DNA from: Leguminivora glycinivorella
Taxonomy: Eukaryota > Arthropoda > Insecta > Lepidoptera > Tortricidae
Direction: 5' to 3'
DNA length: 64,000 nt
Assembly (NCBI RefSeq): GCF_023078275.1
Contig: NC_062982.1
Coordinates: 4,662,501 to 4,726,500 of the forward strand
Part shown: positions 9,623 through 20,796 of the stretch, piece by piece
How positions within the stretch are numbered: position 1 is the stretch's first letter
Layout: each line of letters opens with the position of its first letter
Notes under the pieces: model-generated
The model's database searches: none
Seen by the model: only the letters and a program-made list of their open reading frames with translations
What the model was told of the DNA's origin: nothing
Position numbers and translations under genes: made by a program

Positions 9623-10234
9623 GTTACGAACTCTTTACAGCGTTCGTGGTCAACGGGTGACTGAGGAAAAATTAAAATGTGCAAAAGCTACCCACTTACA
9701 AGAAATATTAACGAACCATGACCACAAATAATATAGATTTCTAAGGCAGGTTCACACACTATTAATAAAGCTAGTATAGTTATACAATATTCAAAAAATT
9801 TTTTACCATTACTCTGTTAAAAAAATAATTAACCAATTAATCTACACAAAATTGACAAAGAAACAAACTGCAAATGTCCAACACCATACAACACAAATGC
9901 CTCACAGCCTTCGTCGTGCTTGTTCCATTATCAGATGTACTACTGGATCCCAAGCAGGTGGTAAAGTAAAGCCATCCTCTCTATTAAAGTTTGGATATTT
10001 CTTGATCTCAATGGCCTCTCGCAACATTCTGGGTATATATCGCTTCTCCTTAGCGAGAACCAGAGGCTTGTCAAACTTTATAGCATGATTGACTTTATCC
10101 ATGACATGTTCAGAGACTGCAGACCTTTGCCGACGGTGCTTGACATCCGCTATGTGTTCCTTCACCCGTGTGGAAATGCTTCGTTTCGTACGCATTATAC
10201 GCGATTTAATCCGTTTCCATAGTTTTATTTCATG
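9623..10234 (-). pseudogene. Penelope-like element fragment: GIY-YIG C-terminus and 3' region, with internal inversion
   Basis: On the minus strand, 10190 to 9902 encodes about 96 residues ending in a stop: TKRSISTRVKEHIADVK, then VLAKEKRYIPRMLREAIEI, NFNREDGF and PAWDPV. This is the C-terminal GIY-YIG endonuclease region of Penelope-like retroelements; the reverse transcriptase is absent. The 3' untranslated sequence then runs to about 9623. Bases 10191-10234 carry the element's outer terminus (CATTATACGCG to TTATTTCATG) in the opposite orientation, as shown by comparison with 11676-11717. The fragment thus contains an inversion junction near 10190. Penelope-like elements often have such partly inverted termini. 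Non-functional. Confidence 0.72.
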
Positions 10235-10366
10235 TGCAATTATTAATTTTTAAATTCTAGACTAGTCACACTTGTTAGTAGTATAGATATTTTGTACACA
10301 ATGTATATTTTAAATGTACCTATTACCTTGTGTGATGAATAAATGACTATCTATCTATCTATCTAT
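10235..10366 (+). mobile_element. LINE 3' untranslated tail with (CTAT)n
   Basis: Begins with the right copy of the 13-bp duplication (10235-10247). It continues the LINE whose coding end lies at 4985-5147 and ends GATGAATAAATGA plus (CTAT)n. The AATAAA signal and tetranucleotide tail fit a LINE 3' terminus. Confidence 0.6.
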
Positions 10367-10391
10367 ACGATATTTCTGATTAAATTACACC
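10367..10391. repeat. Direct repeat B, right half
   Basis: ACGATATTTCTGATTAAATT, followed by ACACC, resumes the homology to copy A (3557-3581) with two or three mismatches. This marks the right edge of the nested insertion. Confidence 0.55.
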
Positions 10392-11310
10392 TCAGAACAA
10401 TTTACGATAAATGCATACTAACTTAAAAAGAGCCTTTGATTGTTGTCATTCGTTATTTAAAATATAACAATTGATCTTAAGTATAAAGAAATCTATTATT
10501 TCGATTTTTTTTTCTAGTTAGTCGTCAAGGTAGTAGAACAGTTCGTCAAGGTTATTCCTTTGGAAACAATGTAAAAAAAATGTGATTTATCTCTGATATA
10601 GTTATTGACTATTTTTAGTTCGATGTAGGGAAGGAAGCAAATCAAATTATTTTATTAAATATTTTTTTGATTTGTCTTTTAATTTTAAGTAGTAACACTA
10701 CTATATACAGGGTCCATTCTAATGAACACAAGTTAAATTATAATCTATTGAAAATATTTCAACTTGTGCTGTCTTAAAGTAGTCACACTACTATGTATAT
10801 AAATTAAAACTGGGCTAACTAAATTAAGGCTGGCTTCCAGCCTCAGGCACCAGAGGACTTGGTCACTTTTTCTTTCATATGTGTAATTGATTTCGGTTTT
10901 AATATATACAGGGTGCCCGGTAATTAATGGACAACGTTTTAACCACCAAGAGGGCACCTTATACTGGTCCAGAAAATCGACTTTAAGGTTTAGTAAAAGT
11001 CGCCTGGTTTTCGAGATTTTCACACTTTTTAAAATTTTAATACTACCTGAAAACGAAAAGACCTTTTTCCGAATTGTCTTATATTTGTTGTATCAACAAC
11101 CGGGCCAATATACGGGTGGATGTTAGTATGGTTTAGACGTACGATTTAGACTGGAGCAATGAGCTTCGCCCTTGTGATATTTAGCAATAGGGAAGACGAG
11201 CCAGGTGATAGGAAACTGGCAGGACATAGTGTGGCCACGTCATAACATAACTTACTCGTCATTGGCCGCCATACTTCCCTGCATACTTCAACTATATATA
11301 TATATAAGTT
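10392..11310. other. AT-rich DNA with short repeated motifs, no gene
   Basis: Contains ACTACTATATACAGGG at two places (about 10694 and 10898 in related form) and CGGTAATTAATGGACAACG near 10918. I vaguely associate this with dispersed insect repeats but cannot name it. No supported coding sequence. Confidence 0.35.
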
Positions 11311-11740
11311 ACCACCGGCTTGGGATCCAGTAGTACATCTGATAATGGAACAAGCACGACGAAGGCTGTGAGGCATTTGTGTTGTATGGTGTTGGACATT
11401 TGCAGTTTGTTTTTGTCAATTTTGTGTAGATTAATTGGTTAATTGTTTTTTAACATAGTAATGGTAAATTTTTTGAATATTGTATAACTAGCTTTATTAA
11501 TAGTGTGTGAACCTGCCTTAAAAATCTATATTATTTGTGGTCATGGTTCGTTAATATTTCTTGTATGTAGGTACCTAGCTTTTGCACATTGTAATTTTTC
11601 CTCAGTCACCCGTTGACCACGAACGCTGTAAAGTGTTCGAAACGTCGGGATGAATTTTAAATTCATTATACGCGATTTAATCCGTTTCCATAGTTTTATT
11701 TCATGAGTAACTATCGCGGTCACCGAAGACAATATTATAT
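11311..11740 (+). pseudogene. Penelope-like element 3' end, second copy (+)
   Basis: 5'-truncated copy. The first 62 bp encode only the last residues of the GIY-YIG region (PPAWDPVVHLIMEQ, then ARRRL and a stop). The 3' untranslated region follows, nearly identical to the reverse complement of 9623-9960. It continues past GTTCGAAACGTCGGG and TTATACGCGATTTAATCCG to TATCGCGGTCACCGAAGAC. Because it is in normal order, it serves as the reference for recognising the inversion in the other copy. The two copies face opposite ways about 1.3 kb apart. Confidence 0.7.
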
Positions 11741-12797
11741 ATATAAGTATATATGTCGTGTCGTTTTACTTATCACATAATAACTGCGCATATCTCCAGC
11801 AAATTAAATGGCACATCAGAATAGGAAGAAACCAGCATTTGTGGACAATGAAAACAAAACCGGCAGCGGAGCGGTTTCCGCGTATCACGCTTCTGCGATC
11901 CACTGGTTCTTTTGTTGCGCTTTAACATGTTTTTTTAAAGTCCGTAAAATAGTGCTGGTCCAGCCTGGTTGTAAGAGTCTTAAAGAGTCTAAAGAGGAGT
12001 ACATTATCTGTAACTTCAGGTTCCTTTTTTGTCTAATATGTTAATTAGCTTTGCCTTCGTATGTATGGATTTCGTGTAGCGCCTGGTAAAAAATTAAAAG
12101 CAATAATTAATTCCAGCTAAATGTCTACATCAAATGAACAGGCGCTGCCTCAATTTTCTCCCTTCTACTTTAGCTAAGTTTTTGTGATACTTCAGGACTC
12201 TTAAAATTCAAGTTAGTCGTAAGTAGAGTTTGCATTATCCGACGAGTTTTTAATATTCGAATAATTCGGATAATACAATTTTTATTATTCGAATAATTCG
12301 GATAATTTCGGATAATTTATTAAACGGAACAAAATTAATGTTCCAGGTGCGTAGAAACGTGAAATTGATAACGGCTGAGATAGATGAGCGCCATAATGCG
12401 AAATGTACCTACATATTTTATTTATTTTTTGCGTAAATCAGCAAACTGTAGAAATTGAAACACACATAGCTCTCTATCTTTAGTTCTATGACTAGAATCT
12501 TGCAATCAGATAGTGAGCTGTTGATATAAGACAGTAGTAGTAATTAGTTAGGTGTAAGGTATAAGGAGAAGTTTTTCTGATAACACCTTTATCTTGGAAA
12601 TGGATGGTAGAGAGGATGGCTTGTTGAGAGTGGAACGTGAGACAACATCATTGGATATAATGATGGTTATAGGGCCATACAGCGTTGTCATATTATCCGA
12701 TCCGATATCGGATGTAGGAAGGATTTCAAAGGCAAAAATCAAAGATGGCGCCTTGAATGATTTCAAGAATGTATAGGAGTCGGTCCTCCGCTCGATC
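11741..12797. other. AT-rich DNA, no gene recognised
   Basis: Contains a small cluster of CGAATAATTCGGATAAT units around 12255-12320. No coding signature. Confidence 0.4.
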
Positions 12798-12809
12798 GGA
12801 TCGGATACT

Positions 12810-13706
12810 CATCTTAAATCTGCGGGGCCCTTCCGGATACACTTCGACCCATCGGGATCTTTTGTGAAATTACCCCCTTCGATCTTAAGATCCTTCAGCT
12901 ATTCAGGAGCTTCTCGACCATCTCCACGCCGATACGCTTCGATGATGAGGCTCATGGGTAGCTCTCTGATGTCCTTTGGTACAAGGTAGCCTGCTCCAAA
13001 GTTCTTCATTCTTTGTCTGGCGAGGGCATGACATTCACACATTAGATGTCTGATGGTCTCTTCCTCTTCGCCGCACATGCGACAATCAGTGTAGTCAGCG
13101 TGTCCCATCTTGGCCAAAATTCCTTTGATCCCGTAATGGCCTGTGAACACCCCCGTTATAATTTGGAGTTGTCTTTTGCCTAGCTTTCCTTACTTTTTGC
13201 TCCATCCAGATTCAACCCTCCGCATAAAGAGCTTTGAATGCTTCAGACCTAGCAGGGCATCCCACTCTTTTTGGTGATTAGCCTTTGCTTGGTCTTTCAT
13301 AGCCGTTTTAATGGTTCCTTCAGATCTGTGAAGTTGTCTACAGATCTGGCCTGGCCTTGGCAAGTTCATCAGCATTTTCATTGCCAATGAAGCCTTCGTA
13401 CCCCGGTATCCATACCAGTTGCACCTTGTTTTGCCTTCCAAGCTTGTTAAGAGCTTGGATGCCGTTTAATACCAGTCTAGAGTCAACTCTGGGCGATGTG
13501 AAGGCTTTGAGTGCCGCCTGACTGTCGCTGAGTATATAGATATTCTTTCCTTGGGTTTGTCTAACTATATTCTTATGTACACAGGTAATTATTGGGTGTG
13601 TCTCGGCTTGGAAGACAGTGGCATAATTGTCCATGCTGATACTACCACTGTAGTCACTAGTCATTTGCATAAATGCCTACGCCCGTACCAAATGCCATCT
13701 TGGACC
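12810..13706 (-). pseudogene. Non-LTR retrotransposon relic: RNase H and C-terminal zinc-knuckle region
   Basis: On the minus strand, 13670-13338 reads as RNase H: an ETH segment, IYILSDSQAALKAF, VQLVWIPGYEGF and GNENADELAK. A +1/-1 frameshift near 13350-13440 leads to LHRSEGTIKTAMKDQAK and QKEWDALLGLKHSKLF. After a stop near 13190 comes LQIITGVFTGHYGIKGILAK, then C-RMC-GEEEETIRHLMCECHAL, ending at 12899. This is the usual I/Jockey-type end: RNase H, the tail with G-H-x-x-L, and a CxxC...H...C motif. Reverse transcriptase is lost and frames are broken. GGATCGGATACT flanks both sides (12798-12809, 13707-13718), which fits a target-site duplication around a 5'-truncated insertion of about 897 bp. 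Confidence 0.8.
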
Positions 13707-13931
13707 GGATCGGATACTTAATATAAAAAGTTGAAAACTCTTTTCGTAGGCTCTAAACAAAAGCGTCCTGGTTAGGGTCTTAGAACAGGAATGAGCAAAG
13801 ATATAGGTACTTGTTCAAAACAGAATAACCAAAACAAGAGAAGCAATTAGTCGAAGACTTTCTATCCAGGTGTGGATCATTTTAAACCTTAGTTGCACAG
13901 TGGCTGGTGCCAAAGTACCACTGGAAGGGAA

Positions 13932-14035
13932 GAGGTGATAAATAAGTAAGTAAATTCTTTACTGTACCACTAACATAAAATATACCAGACATAAAATTTA
14001 AAAGAATGAAGAAGGAGGAGGTACAAAGGCGAACT
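13932..14035 (-). mobile_element. Jockey-type LINE 3' tail (-)
   Basis: On the minus strand it reads AATAAGTTCGCCTTTGTACC and ends GGTACAGTAAAGAATTTACT. The same tail occurs on the + strand at 38185-38300. Non-coding terminus of a truncated LINE. Confidence 0.5.
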
Positions 14036-16267
14036 TATTTAAACATTCAAATCCAAAACGCCTCAAATTGCTCGGCAACGATTTGATGGATTTTAGTTTC
14101 CAAGCTGATCAGTAGATCGGCTAAGATTTAAAAGTATAAGTAGTAATTAGACCGATTTTTGTGTATGCATGTAACTAAAGACTTAAAAGGAAAATGCCTT
14201 AATATTTCTTAGTGAAGTGGAGGGAATTCTGGAGTACTAAATTGCCATGGAAACATATAATAAGTTAAGGTAAAACGCACGTAGTTCGTTCCAAAAAACG
14301 TTGCATGAAACTCAAATTTAGACTAGAGATTCATGACGCAGTTTTTAAAACTGAATCGGCTAAAAGACTTGATTTCGTACCAACACTATCGCAGAACGCA
14401 AAACGTTATAAATACAATGTTACAGAGAAAGGTATTGTTTTAAATCCCTTTACAAAACACAGTGTAACTTAGTTTATTCAACAGTTCTTTTTTTTCTATT
14501 TATTTAAGCAACCTTCCCTAAGGACAAATAAAATACGTGCACTTGAAAAATTACAAAGCATTTTTTTGGTTTATTCATTAAATTACTCGCATATTTATGT
14601 AAAGGATCAAAGGTCTTCAGATGACATAAAAACATTCGTACGAATTAATATAATCGAGAGAACAATTTAGAAGAAGACAGAAAAAATTATAACTATTTTA
14701 CTTTCTATCTATTTATCATTACAAAGAAAGATATCAGCTTAACAACGTAATAGAACTTAAAAATTGTAAGTATAGAAAGTTGGCCTAAGGGTGTCTTTCC
14801 ACCAATCAACATACCTATTACCTAGTCACCAATGCTACGTTAACAATGAACCAATTATGGTGGATATCACCCTGTAGATAGGAACCCTGTCTTCATCGTT
14901 TGGTAGGGTCCGTCCCCAGAAGGCTATTCGCATTGCCCAACAAGCAAGCCAAACAACGGTTACAAGGGTTACCAGAAGGTTCCCGTGTGGTAATAATCTA
15001 AGCTAATTTTATGTCTCTCTATTACGAGTAATAATTGTATCTTACGGCGGTCAGGTCAGGCATTACTCCATTATTATTTTCTACGCCAAACACTAACGCA
15101 CCCTCATACTGATAGTCCGTCACAGGGTACCTTTACCAATAGAACGTCACATACTTCCACGTGTTTCATTATGTTATTGCCAAAATAGCATCAAAAACAA
15201 ACGTCAAAAAATTAATTCAAACTTCGCGATTCTCTTTTTTTATTGCGCAATTTTTTGCGAAATAATTCCCTTGTCCCATTGAAGGCATGCCAGAGCCGTT
15301 GCAACAATGGCAGGGAAATCTTGAAAGTTATTCGATTACAAAAGTGGAAACTTTGACGGGATTCAATTCAACTTTTAAATAAAATAGTCGAAAGAACAAA
15401 TGTGAAAAGAATTCGAGGGGGAGTATTCTTGGGGGAACGACATTCGAACATTCGAGAGACATTTTTGAACAAACAAGCAATGTAATAAGAAACATTTAGT
15501 GTCTGGTATTCACTCAGATAGAATTGATAAGACGATATTTTATTAAAAACAGCTGAATAAACAGCAGACAATGACGTTGTGTAATGTAAATGAATTTGTA
15601 CGTAGAAGACCTTTGACCGAAAACAAATATATGAGCACATCACACTTATAAATGCCCTTACCGGGATTCGCACAAATCGCAATATATCATTACTTTTATA
15701 CAGTTTATATCGTTAGAGCTGTTTATATCGTTACAAATTGTTTACGTTCTCAAATGTAATTTTCGTATTAATCCTTTGAAAACAATTTTATAGCGATAGG
15801 AGGATACTTAATTTGTGTTATTAACATAAAACGATTCCATTTCAATTCTAACAAACCAAGTTATGCTTATGATAGACAAATATAAGTAGATTTGGAATCC
15901 ACCCCTTAAGCCTCTGAAAAGTGTTATTTCATTTAAACTGACGCCTTCTGGCAATTCTGGGCACGGGTCACCTGAAAAGAACACGCTTTCTATCGCTTCC
16001 TTCATTTATTTTGCGTGGACCTTTTTTTATTAAAAAAAATATTTTTTGTTGGAAATTTTTTTTGAAATTACTCTTATCAGTCTGAAGTTAATGTCTGATA
16101 AATATCATCAAAAGGACATTCTTTTAAAGGAGTATTGAAACCTGAAACAGGCACATTTTATGGATCATCATGCAAATCTATTTATGTATAAAATAACTTC
16201 ATTTTCCTGATACACCAATTGGATACTCGACATTGGCGACATTAAATTTTTATTGCTTTTTAAATTA
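14036..16267. other. AT-rich DNA, nothing recognised
   Basis: I see no exon with acceptable splice context and no repeat that I can name. Frames on the minus strand near 15368-16005 have low-complexity, hydrophobic composition and no domain. Confidence 0.45.
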
Positions 16268-16511
16268 CACACATACATACATATAATCACGCCTGTATCC
16301 CATAAAGGGGTAGGCAGAGCACATGAAGTACTAAGTTTCAGTGCCACTCTTGGCAAAAAGGGGTTGAAAGAAATCCAAATTATGACATTGTAGTGACAGG
16401 TTGCCAGCCTCTCGCCTACGCCACAATTTAACCCACATCCCACAGTCGACTTCTACGACACCCACGGGAAGAAATGGGGTGGTGAAATTCTTAATCCGTC
16501 ACCACACGGGG
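16268..16511 (+). mobile_element. SINE-like dispersed repeat (+)
   Basis: Starts with an ACAT microsatellite, then ATCACGCCTGTATCCCATAA, GGGGTAGGCAGAGCACATGA, GTGCCACTCTTGGCAAA, GGTTGCCAGCCTCTCGCC, CCACAGTCGACTTCTACG and CCGTCACCACACGGG. Other copies occur at 16562-16672 (-), 54451-54686 (+) and 28274-28782 (- and split). I recognise it as a common lepidopteran repeat. Non-coding. Confidence 0.7.
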
Positions 16512-16561
16512 CTTTTTAAATTATTTATCAATAATTAATTATTTTTAAATTATTTTTTAGT

Positions 16562-16672
16562 TTTCTTTCAACCTCTTTTTGCCAAGAGTGGCACTGAAGC
16601 TTGAGTAGTTCATGTGCTCTGCCTACCCCTTTATGGGATACAGGCGTGATTGTATGTATGTATGTATGTATC
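16562..16672 (-). mobile_element. SINE-like dispersed repeat, partial (-)
   Basis: Reverse-complement partial copy of the preceding repeat, ending in (TGTA)n. The pair is separated by about 50 bp of AT-rich DNA and would form a roughly 100-bp hairpin if transcribed. Confidence 0.7.
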
Positions 16673-17006
16673 AATAATAGGGTCGAGTGGAAGAAACGAG
16701 GGAAGACCACTGCCAAGCAGTGGGACACTAAAGTAGGCTACAAAATGGCTAATATGGCTATAACACAGAACACCCCACTAGAAGCCAAATGCAAGCGATA
16801 TTGTTCGAGACGCAAATCACCAATCCTTGCGGGGTGAGGCGGGCGCGCACGGTGCTGCCATTGGTCGTTTCAAATAATGGCGCGCCTTTATGATTAGCAG
16901 TAGGGATGGGAATGGGACATGTCTATTATAGACAATGGTACCGGTACCAGTACTGTGGTGAATTTGTTTTGCAACAAATTATAATATTATAATTAAATTA
17001 TAATAA

Positions 17007-17160
17007 GGCCTAGTTACCCTTCGGGTTGGAAGGTCAGATGGCAGTCGCTTTCATAAAACTAGTGCCTACGCCAAATTTTGGTAGTAGTTTCCAAAGCGGA
17101 CCCCAGGCTCCCATGAGCCGTGGCGAATGCCGATGCCGGGATAACGCAAGGAGGATGATA
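17007..17160 (+). mobile_element. SINE-like repeat with GGATGAT end (copy 1)
   Basis: Contains GGCAGTCGCTTTCATAAAAC, CCCATGAGCCGTGGCGAATG, GGGATAACGCAAGGAGGATG. The last part recurs at 37625-37688. I know this as a frequent lepidopteran retroposon end, often followed by (GAT)n. Non-coding. Confidence 0.55.
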
Positions 17161-17349
17161 ATTGTGATAGCATCTCAATAAAAATCATTCTAGTAACTAA
17201 TAACTAAACTGTGCATTTTTACTTACGTTTACTAAGTTAAATAACCAACTAAATATTCTAAACTAATCAATGAACTAAATACCACTACAGACTCTACAGA
17301 TTCTAGATAATTATTCACTATTACAAATCTGCTTTCTTTTATATTTCAA

Positions 17350-17853
17350 TATCTGGGCAACCGAGCTTCGCTCGGTTCTGTTTCGTATCCTTGACATGTG
17401 TCGCCATCTAGTTCAAAAATGAATAGTACCTACATCGAGCGAAAGAATTCTCAGCCTTAACAACACAACTACTCCACACGAGATGGCGCGCATTTCGCCA
17501 CAAAAACTCAAATAGTGTATTTTCTATTCGTTTTAGCCTTGACCTGTGTCGCCATCTAGTGTTTGCAATAAATAGTACTTACATCGACCGAAAGAATTCT
17601 GTCTTAACAGTACAACTACTGCACACGAGATGGCGCGCGAAGAAAAACGCATGAAAACTCGAAAATTCGCGTTTTCCGGGACCTAAGGATAAGTTAGACC
17701 GATTTTTCACCCCCAAAAACCCCCACATAACAAATTTCTGCGAAATCGTTAGAGCGGTTTCCGAGATCGTCAGTGTAAATAAATATATATATAAATAAAT
17801 AAATAAATAAATAAATAAATATACAAGAATTGCTCGTTTAAAAGTATAAGATA
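17350..17853 (-). mobile_element. 0.5-kb dispersed repeat with hairpin end and internal dimer (-)
   Basis: This is the reverse complement of 52292-52779, nearly base for base. One end is TCTTATACTTTTAAACGAGC. The other has a hairpin, ACCGAGC/GCTCGGT with loop TTC, next to CCCAGATATT in element orientation. The interior contains two related units of about 110 bp (17388-17495 and 17536-17640), each running from GTGTCGCCATCTAGT to CACGAGATGGCGCGC. An (AAAT)n microsatellite lies near one end. No transposition protein is encoded. The class is uncertain; the hairpin next to one terminus recalls Helitrons but no CTRR end is seen. Confidence 0.6.
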
Positions 17854-19346
17854 AAATGGTAGCACATGGTACGAACGGCAGTACGAAGTTCCCGCAACAG
17901 ACATAAACTAACATGGCCCCATGCCTAGTCGTTTACGTGAAAGGGATAGCATATCACATTGTTAACTCGGTAAAGAGGGATGGACGCGCCTCGGCGCCGC
18001 TCAGCACAACCATATTGACCAGTATAAATGAACTCCGCGGACAATAAACAATATTCAACAAAATAATTAATTTGACTTAACTGTGGAATGTTGTTCCATC
18101 TTTTTTACATGTAGAAGTGTTAGAAGACTTGCCACACCACTTTATGCTGTAAGAGACCATTGTTTGCAACCAAAATTGATTATTTAAGATTTTTTCCCGA
18201 GCGGACACGGACACTGTTAGCGGGTCGTATACTTGGGCGCTACTGATCGGTGTCGCACGCGTTCAAACTTTTATAAACCTGATTTGTCGTATGCTTGGTG
18301 ACCGCGAGTCGCCCTGTAAGGGCCATCTTGTTGTATTGATCTGTGGGCTATAATAATAGCTTGACTCGCTAAATCAAGCAACAAATAATGTATACAACCT
18401 TGATATTTAATACACCCATAAAACAAAAACGTGCAATAACAACGAAGCCGTAAAGACCTATTTTCCGGGTGTAAAGCTGCGGGAATTAATATTCCTTGGT
18501 TTTATGATAATATCATGAAAGGTTTTCAAAAGAAACCAATAAGTATCTTTGTCTAATTCCTACGTCTATGACACGACGACCCGTAGTGGATTTTGGTCTC
18601 TGACATCAAAAACTGTCATGCCTTCCTGTCCTAGACCATTTCTAGAAGGTTTATTGTAAAATAATGATTTTTTCATCACACCCGCACTTTAAATGTGCTA
18701 TTGCACGCAGGCGGTGCGTGAGTTATAGAAAAATCGTTCTCCCAAGGGAATAATGATTTTTTTTTGTACCGTACTTAACTTTTTTACATCTATTTACATA
18801 TTTTTTACATTGCGAGTGTGATGAAAAACATTGTGTGTAACTCGGGGAGTATGAATATCACTAACTCGCCGGCAAGCCGTCGCGATTTAACTTACTCTCG
18901 TTAGTAATATTCAACTTCCTCCCCTTGTTGCACAATGTACTATTCATTTTGCTTAATTAAACATGAATCTTTCTAAATTACATTTTTAAATATCAGGCGC
19001 TATCCCAACCATATTCCATTGCTCTTTTGTTTTAAAAGTTTAGGTATGTGGGTTGACCCAAAAACATTTTCCTTTATTATCGTCTTTCATCTTAACATAG
19101 ATTTTATCTCAACAGAGTGAACTCAGAGGAAGGATTGAACAATCTCAAAGGATTTATAGTATTGGCGATGCATCAGCGCCCTGAAGATAGTCATTTATTT
19201 AAAGCCCTTTGACTATTTGTGCTAGTTATGAAATGTTTTAGTATAAAATCTGTAAACCAAACTTACAACACCACGTCGCTATTTATATAATACTTTAAAA
19301 GCGAAAATAAAATGGAAGGACGTAATACTAAAAGCTATGATTGACT
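17854..19346. other. No gene or repeat recognised
   Basis: AT-rich DNA with no coding frame of note. Confidence 0.4.
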
Positions 19347-19354
19347 GATGCGAT

Positions 19355-19715
19355 TAGAGATGCAACGGATAGTTGTTTGGCAGGATACCGGATTTCGAAT
19401 ATTCGGCCAGATCATCGGCCGAATATTCGGCATCCGGCCGCCGAATATACGGCCAGCAGAATTTTTCCTACAATACCTACAATTTAAGCAGGGAGCGTGC
19501 GCGCCGTGCAGGTTTTGCTGTTTTGCTTGGCTGGCTTTGCTTGGTGCTGTTTTTTTACATTTACATAATTTGAATACCCCAAAATCATTCAATCAAAAAT
19601 AGCACATCTGGTATCCGGCCGGATAGTACGTCACTATCCGGCATCTGGCCGAAAATTAAAAAAGTGCCTAATAGGTCGGATACCGGATAGTAACCGAATA
19701 TTCAGTGCATCTCTA
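19355..19715. mobile_element. hAT-type MITE, 361 bp, perfect 8-bp target duplication
   Basis: The ends are TAGAGATGCA and TGCATCTCTA, a perfect 10-bp inverted pair of the hAT type. GATGCGAT lies directly outside both (19347-19354 and 19716-19723), the 8-bp duplication typical of hAT transposases. The interior is rich in CCGAATATTCGG and TATCCGGCC palindromes and has no transposase frame. It would need a hAT transposase in trans. The intact duplication suggests a fairly recent insertion. Confidence 0.85.
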
Positions 19716-20191
19716 GATGCGATGTATCCGAAAACGAAGTCAAGGATATGGCATACGACTAATACGAAAAACGAACCCATCACCATGTGGGATAATATAT
19801 AGCTTGGAAGAAAGAGAGGGAACGATACATAATTGAAAAATTGTTCATATGTGCACTCAGGCCAAAATATCACGAAATTGCCTATCAATATCAATATTCA
19901 TGAAATTGGTCAATTACATCAGATAAATCCATCCTTGATCCAGTTCCTATAAGTACCTAACCTTGTAATTATTATTTTTCCATATTTACGACAGCTCCAC
20001 GCAAGCTATTCTAATAATAGATATAGAGACAGATGAGCCATATAACCGTCTATTATCACATCTTTTATGGCGGCATTTCGAACTGTAATAAAGATATCGG
20101 GAGTAATAAAACGTGTGGTATGATGGCGCCTGCCTTCTTTGAATTAGCTATGTCAAGGGGTGGGATGTTACGAGTATCAGGACTTCCTGGT

Positions 20192-20500
20192 ATAAATCTT
20201 TTTTTTTTTATTATTATAAATGGGCTTACTCTTGACCACAGACTAGCCAAAGGCAAAGACGTGGCCTACGATGGAGTGAGCTCGCCCAGAAGATGCCTGT
20301 TCACTCTTGATTTGAAGGTTGCCGGGTTATATGAGCTCGGAAATATAGCCGCCGGCAAGGAATTCCACTCCTTGGCAGTGCGCATAAGAAAAGAAGAAGC
20401 AAAGCGCTTCGTACGGATTCGTGGAATATCCACCAAGTAAGGATGGAGATCGGCCGGCCGGTCTAAGGTTTTAAAAGAAGTTTGGTTTTGGCACAGTATA
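20192..20500 (-). pseudogene. Non-LTR retrotransposon C-terminal remnant
   Basis: On the minus strand the frame ending at 20266 reads HPYLVDIPRIRTKRFASSF, then RTAKEWNSLPAAIFP and FKSRVNRHLLGE. This is the standard end of CR1/Jockey-type ORF2 proteins in Lepidoptera (P-R-T-x(n)-F-x(3)-R-x(2)-WN-x-LP-x(n)-FK-x(2)-V-x(2)-L). The untranslated tail ends in an A-rich run near 20200. The upstream reverse transcriptase is missing. The first residues of the open frame (from about 20559) are outside the homology. Confidence 0.75.
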
Positions 20501-20796
20501 ATAAAGAGTACTATCGTACAGTATGGCCACTCCCGCTCCCCGCTGAAAGTGCCGCCCACCCCTTCCCGGTTACCTCACAGTTACCGCCTGTCAAAAATGC
20601 GAACAGTCGACCTCTCATATTTCACTCATACAAGCATAGTACGCGTTCACCTACACGAGCTTAGACTGTGTGCTAGGAACGCGCCTCTTTCATATATTTG
20701 ATCGCCAGTGTCCGAGGTGTGGTTTTGGCGACTGACTTGTTGGCATGTAAGCTAAGATACCTAAGGCTAATAATATTCACTTCATCCATCAATCAT

